Notes: generated by a model from the sequence alone, not told the origin. 6,750 nt of DNA from Deltaproteobacteria bacterium (GCA_026388365.1 JAPLJW010000246.1:1-6750), one strand, 5' to 3'; positions 1-5,884 are shown, counted from the stretch's first letter. A program made the numbers and translations.

Positions 1-720
1 ATCGTCCGCGGACGGCATGTAGAGCTTGTGGGCGGGTTCGATCTGGCTCGGATGGATGAGCATCCTGCCCTCATACCCCATCTGGCGGCCTTCGAGGACG
101 CTCTTCTCGAAGGCCTCGACATTCTTGAAATCGACGAACGGGCAGTCGATGGCGACGCAGCCGGCGGCGCGGGCGGCCACGGCGGTATAGAACCGGCCAT
201 AAAGTTGTTCCTGCGCCTCGGAGGTCAGCTTCACCCTCATGTCCTTCGTGTAATCCACCGCCCCGAAGATCAGGGAGTTGACACGCTTGCTTGCGGTCGC
301 GGAGGCATAGGCGTTGACCATGCCCTTGGCCGTTTCGATGAGCAGTTGAATGGCAATGCCGCCCACCTTGAGGCCCCTTCTGCGCTCCAACTCTTCCAGT
401 TTCCAGTCGAGGCGCTTCACGTTGTCCGCCTCGCCGGTCTTGGCCAGGCAGACGCCGGACAGACCTTCATGGACAATCGCCTCGAGGTCGTCGTTCGTCA
501 TCAGGGTTTCCCAGTTGTTGATTCGGGAATAGATCTTGGATCCGCCGGTGCCGGCGAATTTCAGGTTTTCGCGGACGCATTCGCGCGCCTTTGGCTTTTC
601 GGCGGGGGGAACGGAGTCCTCCAGGTCCAGCGTGATGATATCCGCCGGAAATTCCGGCGCCTTGCCGACCATCTTTTCGTTGTTGCCCGGTACATAGAAT
701 ACGGATCTCATGACTGTCAT
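1..720 (-). CDS. CoA-ester lyase, CitE/malyl-CoA lyase (HpcH/HpaI) family, 3' end missing
   Basis: The frame is open from the ATG at 720 to the window edge, giving 240 residues; family members are usually about 290-320, so the C-terminus lies outside. These Mg-dependent TIM-barrel enzymes cleave or form beta-hydroxyacyl-CoA thioesters (malyl-CoA, citramalyl-CoA, citryl groups). Visible marks are RSVFYVPGNN (residues 5-14), LDLEDSV (31-37), the substrate-binding Arg in YSRIN (about 66), the metal-ligand Glu in IETAKG (129), the second acidic ligand in FGAVDYT (Asp156), and LIHPSQI near 221-227. An ATG at 711 would also fit, but AAAGGAG lies 8 nt before the 720 ATG. The gene starts 27 nt after the ligase alpha stop, so it is the fourth gene of that operon. 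Substrate is not readable from sequence; malyl-CoA or citramalyl-CoA are the best family-based guesses. Confidence 0.9.
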   Translation of the reverse strand, partial: MTVMRSVFYVPGNNEKMVGKAPEFPADIITLDLEDSVPPAEKPKARECVRENLKFAGTGGSKIYSRINNWETLMTNDDLEAIVHEGLSGVCLAKTGEADNVKRLDWKLEELERRRGLKVGGIAIQLLIETAKGMVNAYASATASKRVNSLIFGAVDYTKDMRVKLTSEAQEQLYGRFYTAVAARAAGCVAIDCPFVDFKNVEAFEKSVLEGRQMGYEGRMLIHPSQIEPAHKLYMPSADD

Positions 721-747
721 AATCGTTTCTCCTTTCGTGGTTGCGGG

Positions 748-1662
748 TTATTTCACCCTGAGTTTTCCATTTTTTTTAAGTTCCAGAAGCCTCTGCGGGA
801 TCTCGTTGGGATTGTCCACCACGATGATCCCCGCGTCCCTGAGCCGTGTAATCTTATCCTGTGTCGAACCGCTGCCGCGCTCGACAATCGCACTGGCATG
901 GGAGAACTTCATCCCGGCCGGCGCCCAGGCGCCGGAAACGTAAATCATGATCGGTTTGGTAAACTTTCCGGACTTCACCAACTGCGCCGCCTCTTCCTCG
1001 TGGGAACCGCCCATCTCGCCGAAGATGGCCACCGCATCCGTTTCGGGATCATCCTGGAACAGGGGAAGAATATCGGCGAAGGACATGCCGGTCACCGGTT
1101 CCGTTCCGACATGAATCACCGTGCTGACCCCGAGCCCTGCCCTCGCGATGACGTAGGGAAGGGTGCCCGACTGCCCGCCGCTGCGGGAGATGACCCCGAC
1201 GTGTCCCGGCACAAAATGCTGGTTGGAGAATTCGACCGAACCGCCCAGCCAGCCCAGGGCGCCGATCCCCGGGGAGTTGATCCCGATGGACCCCGGACCC
1301 AGGAGCATGGCGCCCTTCCGCTTCCCGTAGGCGACCATTTCGAGAATATCATACAAGGGGACGCGTTCGACCGGCATGACCGCCCATCTGATATCGGAGT
1401 CGAGCGCCTCGAAGACAGCCTCCTTCAGCCCCGTCCCGGGGATGAAGGTCACGGTGACATCGAAAAGACCTCGGTTCTTCACGGCATCCTTCATCGTATT
1501 GAAAACGGGGATCCCATCGACCTCCTCGCCGCCGCGGCCCGGCGTAACGCCCGCAACGACATTCGTCCCCAGGCGCCGCATGAATTTGGCGCGCATGGAG
1601 CCTTCCCTGCCCGTAATCCCCTGAATCACCACTTTCGTTGTTTTCGTCAGCAAGATAGCCAT
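748..1662 (-). CDS. Succinyl-CoA-synthetase-like acid-CoA ligase, alpha subunit (SucD/MtkB family, divergent)
   Basis: 304 residues, close to the usual 290-300. The alpha subunit of these heterodimeric ligases binds CoA and carries the phosphohistidine used to make an acyl-CoA from an acid and NTP. Visible marks are an N-terminal CoA-binding fold ([12 protein letters not shown] about 11-22, GVTPGRGG 38-45, PVFNT), ISRSG (158-162), [12 protein letters not shown] (214-225), and the phosphohistidine in SHASAI (His255, the position of the GHAGAI His in E. coli SucD). Oddities: the usual GPNCPG is GPGSIG (122-127); three residues (GQS) are inserted into the SRSGTL stretch; GIGGDP is HVGTEP. An in-frame ATG at 1812 lies inside the ferredoxin gene and its translation is junk-like; AAGGTGGTG before the ATG at 1662 decides the start. 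The gene follows the ferredoxin stop by 19 nt. True succinate-CoA ligase is possible, but malate- or another dicarboxylate-CoA ligase seems more likely beside a lyase. Confidence 0.9.
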   Translation of the reverse strand: MAILLTKTTKVVIQGITGREGSMRAKFMRRLGTNVVAGVTPGRGGEEVDGIPVFNTMKDAVKNRGLFDVTVTFIPGTGLKEAVFEALDSDIRWAVMPVERVPLYDILEMVAYGKRKGAMLLGPGSIGINSPGIGALGWLGGSVEFSNQHFVPGHVGVISRSGGQSGTLPYVIARAGLGVSTVIHVGTEPVTGMSFADILPLFQDDPETDAVAIFGEMGGSHEEEAAQLVKSGKFTKPIMIYVSGAWAPAGMKFSHASAIVERGSGSTQDKITRLRDAGIIVVDNPNEIPQRLLELKKNGKLRVK

Positions 1663-1670
1663 ATTTTCAC

Positions 1671-1676
1671 CACCTT
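1671..1676 (-). promoter_or_regulatory. Ribosome binding site of ligase alpha gene
   Basis: AAGGTG lies 8 nt before the ATG at 1662 and selects that start over the in-frame ATG at 1812, which would overlap the ferredoxin gene by 131 bases. Confidence 0.7.
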
Positions 1677-1681
1677 CTCGG

Positions 1682-1957
1682 TCAGGAAATCCCGTGCTTC
1701 TTCCGGTACTCTTCCAGCCCCGGGGTGGGCGCTTCGATCCGGATGGCCCCCTTCCCCCTGAACCAGCACTCATATTCGCACGCCAGGCACTCCGTCCCGA
1801 GGCGCTTGGCATCCCCTTCCACCGCCGGTTTCCCCTCTTTCAGGATCAGCAGTCCGCGGGCGTAGGTCTTGCAGGCCGCAATGCAGGGCTTGGATTCGCA
1901 GGCCTGGCAGAGGCTTTCATCGATGATGATTTTGATCGTCTGTTCCTGAAATTCCAT
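1682..1957 (-). CDS. Small seven-cysteine ferredoxin-like protein between the two ligase subunits
   Basis: 91 residues, soluble, with no signal peptide or membrane segment. Cysteines at 17, 20, 25 and 29 form C-x2-C-x4-C-x3-C and those at 57, 60 and 64 form C-x2-C-x3-C. The order (IIIDESLCQAC, KPC, then CLACEYEC, then an IRIEAPTPG tail) recalls FixX-type ferredoxin-like proteins, but the second motif lacks the CxxxCP ending of a complete 2[4Fe-4S] ferredoxin. One [4Fe-4S] cluster is plausible and a second incomplete or unusual one is possible. GGGAGG lies 6 nt before the ATG, immediately after the beta-subunit stop (12 nt intergenic). Its place between beta and alpha ligase genes implies co-expression and perhaps a physical partnership. 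Its role (electron carrier, structural or regulatory subunit) is unknown. Confidence 0.85.
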   Translation of the reverse strand: MEFQEQTIKIIIDESLCQACESKPCIAACKTYARGLLILKEGKPAVEGDAKRLGTECLACEYECWFRGKGAIRIEAPTPGLEEYRKKHGIS

Positions 1958-1969
1958 GGGTGGCCTCCC

Positions 1970-3226
1970 TTACCCGTTTTTCTTCCGCTTGTATTCGAGA
2001 ACCATCTCTTTCATCTCTGCCGCAAGCCCTTCCGTGTCATAGACGCGGTCGCCGCCGTAGATGCGGATCCGGGCATTGAGATCCTTCGTTCCCTCCCGCA
2101 GGATTTCCAGGGACTCTTTCTCTTTGTTTCCGGCGAGCAGAAGGACGACAGGGAAACCGGGACGCTTGGGCAGCTCCTCCCGCAGGGCTTTGACGACCCC
2201 GTGGGCGTGGTGCCACTGCTCCTGGTTGGCCGCCATGAACCCGCCCAGCATGTAGCCGTCGATCCCCGGCAGGGAGAAGACCATTTTGGCCGCGCGATAG
2301 ACCTTGGAGGCCGGAGGGTTTCCGCTCGTATCGGCGAAGTTGGCCACCTTCATCCCCTGCTTGTTCAGACCATCGACGCCGAGCATCGCCCCGCCGCCGC
2401 CCATGCCATGGTAGCCGATCGTGCCGAAAACCTCGCGGTCCCGGATCTCGTTGTTCATCTCCGCAAAATAACAGGTTCCGCGGAGATCCTTTTCCTCCAC
2501 CCACCAGGCGATTCTGTCCAGTTCGGTGGGGGGCGTTGAAGCCTCGCGGGCGACCTCAATGCCCAGTTCCGGATGGCGGATGACGGCGGAGTCATCGATG
2601 GAGATGCGGCAGTCACCGGCGAGAACCTTTCCCTCCTTCGTGACGACCATGGGGTTGATTTCGATCAGTCGGGCGCCGTAGTTCTTGAAGGTTTCATAGA
2701 GGCCCAAGATCAATCGGGCGACCTGGTTGATGTGCCGGCTGGGAACCTTGAGGTCGTTGGCGAGATTGAGGGCGTCGTAGATTTTGAATCCCCGGATAAC
2801 ATCGACGTTCATGAGGGCGATCCGGTCGCCGGGAACCGATTCGATGTCCATGCCGCCTTCCGTGGAGAACATGACCACGGGACAACGCGCGTCCGCCTGG
2901 GCGTTGACGATGATCCCGGCGTAGTATTCCTTCTCGATCGCCAGCTTCTCCTCAACGAGGACCTTTTCCACCAGGAGGCCCTTGATGGTGGCGCCCAGCA
3001 GGGAGGCCGCAATCTTTTCGGCCTCCTCCGGCGTATCGGCGAATTTCACACCGCCGGCCTTCCCTCGTCCGCCCGCCCAGATCTGAACCTTGATAACCAC
3101 GGGCTTCCCGAGCTTCTCCGCAATTTTCCGCGCCTCCTTAGGCGTTCCAGCGACATCTCCCTGAGGAATCGGCATTCCGGCAATCTTGAACAACGCCTTA
3201 CCTTCATGTTCCTGCAAGCGAGCCAT
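1970..3226 (-). CDS. Succinyl-CoA-synthetase-like acid-CoA ligase, beta subunit (SucC/MtkA family, divergent)
   Basis: 418 residues, about 30 longer than E. coli SucC (388). The beta subunit binds the nucleotide through an N-terminal ATP-grasp fold and completes the active site with a C-terminal domain. Visible marks are LQEHEGKALF (4-13), the ATP-grasp Lys in VVIKVQ (46), GGRGKAGGVK (52-61), STEGGMDIE (121-129), LIEINPMVV (187-195, containing the Glu that faces the alpha phosphohistidine) and GDCRISIDDSA (204-214, metal site). The C-terminal domain (about 255-418) is much less like SucC: GTIGYHGMGGGGAM (268-281) replaces the usual GNIG...NGAGLAM, FADTSGNPP replaces FLDVGGGA, and LGGFMAANQ (327-335) stands where SucC has NIFGGI. 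This suggests a changed acid substrate. AGGAGG lies 5 nt before the ATG. It is the first gene of the operon, reading from the sigma54 and sigma70 promoters in the 491-bp gap upstream. Confidence 0.9.
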   Translation of the reverse strand: MARLQEHEGKALFKIAGMPIPQGDVAGTPKEARKIAEKLGKPVVIKVQIWAGGRGKAGGVKFADTPEEAEKIAASLLGATIKGLLVEKVLVEEKLAIEKEYYAGIIVNAQADARCPVVMFSTEGGMDIESVPGDRIALMNVDVIRGFKIYDALNLANDLKVPSRHINQVARLILGLYETFKNYGARLIEINPMVVTKEGKVLAGDCRISIDDSAVIRHPELGIEVAREASTPPTELDRIAWWVEEKDLRGTCYFAEMNNEIRDREVFGTIGYHGMGGGGAMLGVDGLNKQGMKVANFADTSGNPPASKVYRAAKMVFSLPGIDGYMLGGFMAANQEQWHHAHGVVKALREELPKRPGFPVVLLLAGNKEKESLEILREGTKDLNARIRIYGGDRVYDTEGLAAEMKEMVLEYKRKKNG

Positions 3227-3355
3227 ACCTGCCTCCTGAAACCTTCTATGGGTTCAAGACCCGATCCGATTTCTCGAATTTCATCTTAGGTTTTCTGCCT
3301 GACCAGTCTCCCGGTCTCCGTTCCGCCGCAGCGGTCCTGTGAAATGGATAACAGG
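3227..3355 (-). promoter_or_regulatory. Operon leader (5' untranslated region)
   Basis: Transcripts from the predicted sigma70 start (about 3356) or sigma54 start (about 3415) would carry a leader of about 130 or 190 nt. It contains a small GGGT-N5-ACCC hairpin (3250-3262) and a 12-codon ORF (3284-3246, MKFEKSDRVLNP) without a good ribosome site. I see no T-tract terminator or recognisable riboswitch. The AGGAGG of the first gene is at its end. Confidence 0.4.
3336..3355. promoter_or_regulatory. Dyad CCTGT-N10-ACAGG at the predicted sigma70 start point (possible operator)
   Basis: Perfect 5-bp arms at 3336-3340 and 3351-3355. The dyad lies just inside the predicted transcript, a typical place for a repressor site. 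No cognate repressor is visible, and a short dyad like this can occur by chance. Confidence 0.25.
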
Positions 3356-3362
3356 GCGTAAT

Positions 3363-3391
3363 TTTATATCAAATGGTCCGCTTGCTGTCAA
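3363..3391 (-). promoter_or_regulatory. Predicted sigma70 promoter of the ligase/lyase operon
   Basis: On the minus strand TTGACA (3391-3386) is followed after exactly 17 bp by TATAAA (3368-3363): a perfect -35 and a 5/6 -10 box at optimal spacing. The start would be near 3356, about 130 nt before the first ATG. It lies just downstream of the sigma54 promoter, so the operon probably has a housekeeping as well as a regulated promoter. Confidence 0.6.
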
Positions 3392-3414
3392 CACGGAAAA
3401 ACACACGGAAGAAC
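3391..3414. repeat. 12-bp tandem repeat between the two promoters
   Basis: Two adjacent 12-mers, ACACGGAAAAAC (3391-3402) and ACACGGAAGAAC (3403-3414), match at 11 of 12 positions. The unit is close to one helical turn. The pair overlaps the last base of the sigma70 -35 box and ends at the predicted sigma54 start, so it is placed where an activator or repressor could act. Confidence 0.6.
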
Positions 3415-3425
3415 GTTTTATGAAC

Positions 3426-3442
3426 AGCAATAGTGATGCCAA
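3426..3442 (-). promoter_or_regulatory. Predicted sigma54 (RpoN) -24/-12 promoter of the ligase/lyase operon
   Basis: On the minus strand TTGGCATCACTATTGCT has GG and GC separated by exactly 10 bp, as required by the sigma54 consensus TGGCAC-N5-TTGC; the TGGCA and TTGC blocks are both intact. The start would be near 3415, about 190 nt before the first ATG. A sigma54-dependent activator gene lies immediately upstream, which makes the match functionally coherent. Confidence 0.75.
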
Positions 3443-3480
3443 TATGATCCTTTCACGTGCCCGCGCCTTTTGCTTGGAGA

Positions 3481-3540
3481 TTTCATAGCAATTAATATAA
3501 TGATATCTGATTATTGAGCCACTGATAATCTTAAATAATT
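3481..3540. promoter_or_regulatory. AT-rich stretch between activator sites and sigma54 promoter (possible IHF/bend region)
   Basis: Only 13 of 60 bases are G or C, against a GC-rich background. A weak IHF-like match (TATC-N6-TTG, 3504-3516; two mismatches to the core) falls within it. Its position between enhancer-like dyads and the -24/-12 element fits DNA bending in sigma54 activation, but the specific protein is not proven by the sequence. Confidence 0.35.
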
Positions 3541-3560
3541 CGGGATCCCGCTGGTAACGG

Positions 3561-3619
3561 ATTGAAGATTCCTGTCAACAGGACGGGAAGAAACCGTGCT
3601 GTTATCGCACGGCTTCAAT
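3561..3619. repeat. Nested inverted repeat (ATTGAAG...CTTCAAT enclosing two smaller dyads)
   Basis: Outer arms ATTGAAG (3561-3567) and CTTCAAT (3613-3619) are perfectly complementary. Inside lie CCTGT-CA-ACAGG (3571-3582) and CCGTGC-N7-GCACGG (3594-3612). As minus-strand RNA this could fold as a three-way junction. The inner right hairpin is followed by TTTCTTCC, so it may also help end the activator transcript. The element overlaps a predicted activator site, and I cannot tell whether it acts as DNA or RNA. Confidence 0.45.
3594..3612. promoter_or_regulatory. Upstream activator site 1 (GTGC-N7-GCAC dyad)
   Basis: CCGTGC-N7-GCACGG, perfect 6-bp arms, centred at 3603, about 190 bp upstream of the predicted sigma54 start. 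It shares its core and spacer length with two further sites at 3666-3680 and 3686-3700. Confidence 0.55.
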
Positions 3620-3665
3620 GGGAGAATTCCGTGAAGTTCAACATCCGAGAGCAGCAGATAAGATT

Positions 3666-3680
3666 GTGCGTCCGTTGCAC
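3666..3680. promoter_or_regulatory. Upstream activator site 2 (GTGC-N7-GCAC dyad)
   Basis: GTGC (3666-3669), seven bases, GCAC (3677-3680), followed by GG as in site 1. Its centre at 3673 is exactly 20 bp, about two helical turns, from the centre of site 3. Confidence 0.5.
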
Positions 3681-3683
3681 GGT

Positions 3684-3702
3684 ACGTGCTCATTCAGCAC
3701 GT
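3684..3702. promoter_or_regulatory. Upstream activator site 3 (GTGC-N7-GCAC dyad)
   Basis: ACGTGC-N7-GCACGT, whose complementarity extends to 7-bp arms with a 5-base centre. It lies 16 bp beyond the activator gene stop codon. The lack of a T-tract after it on the minus strand argues for a protein site rather than a terminator. Confidence 0.55.
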
Positions 3703-3717
3703 TTCATCGTCCGACCA

Positions 3718-5853
3718 TTATTGAATATAATTATCTATTTTCCTTTTTTCCCGGATAAGCTTGTAACGAGAGATCCCCAAACGTTTCGCCGCCTCGGTCT
3801 TGTTTCCCCGGGTCATCTCCAGGATATTCTCAATGATCTTCCGTTTGCTGTCGTTGGCGATCCTCTCCGTAACCCGGGTAAAATCAATCCCCTCGGAAGA
3901 GAGCTGCGGCAGGATGTTGTCGATCCGGATGCGGAGTTTATCCTGATCGACCGTCGCCTTCATCTCCACCGGCAGGCTTTCGGCGGTGATCAGGGTCCCG
4001 TCATTGTGGAGGATCATGATCCGTTCGATGATGTTCTTCAGCTCGCGGACATTGCCCGGCCAGGGGTAGGCAAGCAGAATGCGCTCCGTATCCGCTGTGA
4101 ATCCCTGAACATTCTTTTTGAATTTCCGATTGAACTCTTCCACATAGTAATGGGCGAGGAGCAAAAGATCGTCGGTCCGCTCCCGGAGGGGCGGGATCAA
4201 AATCGGAACGACGCTAATCCGGTAAAAAAGATCTTCGCGGAATTCGCCTTCCGCCACCATCCGGTTCAGATCCCGGTTGGTGGTAAAGATGAAACGGACG
4301 TCGATGGGGATATTGTCGTTGCCGCCCAGACGGCGGATGTGACCGTCTTCCAGCATCCGCAGAAATTTGGCCTGGAGATGAATGCCCATGTCTCCGATTT
4401 CGTCCAAAAGGATCGTACCGCCTCTGGCATGCTCGAGCAGTCCGAGCTTTCTCTTTCTTGCATCGGTAAATGCGCCCGCCTCATAGCCGAAGAGTTCACT
4501 TTCTAAAAGCGTGCCGGGAATCGCGGCACAGTTGACGTCAACAAAAGGTTTCGCGTTTCGGTCGCTCTGCCGGTGGATCGCCCGGGCGATCAGCTCCTTC
4601 CCGGTGCCGCTTTCTCCCTGAATCAGAATGTTGGTGTTGTGTCCCGCCACTTCCTCGATCACATGAAATAGACTGAGCATCTTCTTCGATTTGCCGAGAA
4701 TGTTGTGAAATCCGAGGAGGATATCCTCACGCTCCTTGAGCTTCTCTACCTCCGTCTTGAGGGATTTCGCCTCCAGTGAAAGCGCAGAGTGCATGATGGC
4801 ATTGTCATACGATGTAGAGGCATTCTTGACCAAAATATCCAGAACATGGATCAGATCCTGGGAATAGCCTCCCTCCAGCTTCGCCAGATAAAGGGCGCCC
4901 TTGAACTTGTCCTTGACCTTCAGGGGAAGGGCGATCTCCGACAGGTAACCCGGGAAGACGGGTTCCATGGATGAGGCTGCGTCAGATCTCTGCCTGGTTA
5001 TAACGGTATTTGTGTTCAGGGCCTCCCGGATGATGGTCGGGCCGATCCGCTCTTCGCAAGCCCGGTGGTCATCGATACAAACCTTTTCCCCGTCGTTCAA
5101 GAGACAGCGGTTCTTTTTGATATCCAGGAAATAAACGAGGACCTTCTCCGACCGTGCGATCCGGAGGGCGCTCTTGACAAGGATCTCCAGGATATTGTTG
5201 GCCAGGACATAGCTTGCGTTCATCTCGGAGACGGCATCCTGGAGGTTCATGAGCTGCCGGATTTTCTCGGCGTTGGCCTCGAAAAGCCGCATGTTGTAGA
5301 TGATAACGCTCAGGGTGTTGGCATAGGTGACGAAGAGGTTGATCTCCTCCGGAAAGAATTGGGTCTCCTCCTTGAACCAGGCGGCGATGATTCCGATCAC
5401 CTCTTCCCCGATCTTCAGCGGAGCGCAAAAGTAGGAACCCCGGTCATAGATCTTCGTCAACCTGCGGTCCGTTTCCGTGATCCGGGGATCGGTCGCGGTC
5501 ACCTCCACGGCGATCGGCTGGCCGGATTTGGCGACCTTGGTCACGATACAATCATGCCGATTAATGTTGAGTGCCATGGCAAAGACCTGCTGTGCCTCTT
5601 CGGGGCTGTAATTTTTGACCACCTTGGCCTCAAGATTCTGTTTCGAGGCATCGAACAGGCGGATGATCCCCCGGTCAAAGCCGATGCCGTCCACCACCTC
5701 GTCGAGGATTTTCACCAGCATTTCATTTACGTTGGAGGGCGCGGTCAAAAAAGAACTCAGGCGGAAGATGCTCTGCAGCAGTTTATCCTTATCCAACATC
5801 AGAATGGAGGATACCCGCGAACCGTCATCCGTGATTTGTGATGATTGGGACAT
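3718..5853 (-). CDS. Sigma54-dependent transcriptional activator, GAF-GAF-AAA+-Fis HTH
   Basis: 711 residues, cytoplasmic. Two GAF-like sensor regions (about 27-190 and 205-355) are followed by a short charged helical linker (about 358-380), the AAA+ ATPase (about 384-620) and a Fis-type helix-turn-helix (about 670-708, NKTEAAKRLGISRYKLIREK). AAA+ marks: Walker A GESGTGKE (413-420), Walker B ILLDEIGD (481-488), sensor I TTNRDL (524-529), arginine-finger segment FREDLFYRI (538-546), WPGNVREL (598-605). The sigma54-contact loop reads GAFTDA (460-465) rather than the commoner GAFTGA. There is no receiver domain, so it probably senses a small ligand or redox/gas state through GAF, like FhlA-type activators. 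The frame extends to an ATG at 5904, but that extension translates a REP palindrome; AGGAGAAGGG precedes the ATG at 5853. The downstream sigma54 promoter and three dyads suggest it controls the ligase/lyase operon. Confidence 0.95.
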   Translation of the reverse strand: MSQSSQITDDGSRVSSILMLDKDKLLQSIFRLSSFLTAPSNVNEMLVKILDEVVDGIGFDRGIIRLFDASKQNLEAKVVKNYSPEEAQQVFAMALNINRHDCIVTKVAKSGQPIAVEVTATDPRITETDRRLTKIYDRGSYFCAPLKIGEEVIGIIAAWFKEETQFFPEEINLFVTYANTLSVIIYNMRLFEANAEKIRQLMNLQDAVSEMNASYVLANNILEILVKSALRIARSEKVLVYFLDIKKNRCLLNDGEKVCIDDHRACEERIGPTIIREALNTNTVITRQRSDAASSMEPVFPGYLSEIALPLKVKDKFKGALYLAKLEGGYSQDLIHVLDILVKNASTSYDNAIMHSALSLEAKSLKTEVEKLKEREDILLGFHNILGKSKKMLSLFHVIEEVAGHNTNILIQGESGTGKELIARAIHRQSDRNAKPFVDVNCAAIPGTLLESELFGYEAGAFTDARKRKLGLLEHARGGTILLDEIGDMGIHLQAKFLRMLEDGHIRRLGGNDNIPIDVRFIFTTNRDLNRMVAEGEFREDLFYRISVVPILIPPLRERTDDLLLLAHYYVEEFNRKFKKNVQGFTADTERILLAYPWPGNVRELKNIIERIMILHNDGTLITAESLPVEMKATVDQDKLRIRIDNILPQLSSEGIDFTRVTERIANDSKRKIIENILEMTRGNKTEAAKRLGISRYKLIREKRKIDNYIQ

Positions 5854-5864
5854 CAATAATAAAT

Positions 5865-5874
5865 CCCTTCTCCT
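5865..5874 (-). promoter_or_regulatory. Ribosome binding site of the sigma54 activator
   Basis: AGGAGAAGGG (minus strand) ends 11 nt before the ATG at 5853, somewhat far but the only good site here. The alternative ATG at 5904 has only a weak GGGGAC and begins within a REP palindrome. Confidence 0.5.
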
Positions 5875-5884
5875 GGTCTTGCGG

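Noticed and set aside
28..1761. Long plus-strand open frame (577 codons) antisense to the lyase and ligase alpha genes
   Set aside because: The opposite strand carries two recognisable enzyme families with good ribosome sites; the plus-strand translation is rich in Arg, Gly and Pro without family motifs, as expected from antisense of GC-rich codons. The same applies to plus-strand frames at 1694-2539, 2573-3289, 3562-4506 and 5065-5841.
3250..3263. tRNA T-arm-like GGGTTCAAGACCC
   Set aside because: It lacks the conserved pyrimidine of the T loop, and no acceptor, D or anticodon arms are found around it.
3246..3284. Leader peptide of 12 codons (MKFEKSDRVLNP) before the ligase beta gene
   Set aside because: No convincing ribosome site, no run of one amino acid, and no attenuator hairpin with T-tract after it.
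3339..3353. Resemblance to the lac operator (TGTGA...GGATAACA)
   Set aside because: The spacer is one base too long and no LacI-family gene is in view; treated only as a generic dyad.
3594..3612. Simple rho-independent terminator for the activator gene
   Set aside because: The stem is followed by TTTCTTCC on the minus strand, which is weak, and the same dyad with the same spacer recurs twice without a T-tract; a protein site explains all three better. A dual role is not excluded.
3511..3693. Minus-strand 60-codon frame in the intergenic region
   Set aside because: No ribosome site and no family resemblance; it runs across the palindromes and the AT-rich stretch, so it is probably chance.
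3684..3702. CRISPR-like or integron attC reading of the palindromes after the activator gene
   Set aside because: No regularly spaced identical repeats with unique spacers, and no integrase-site core sequences.
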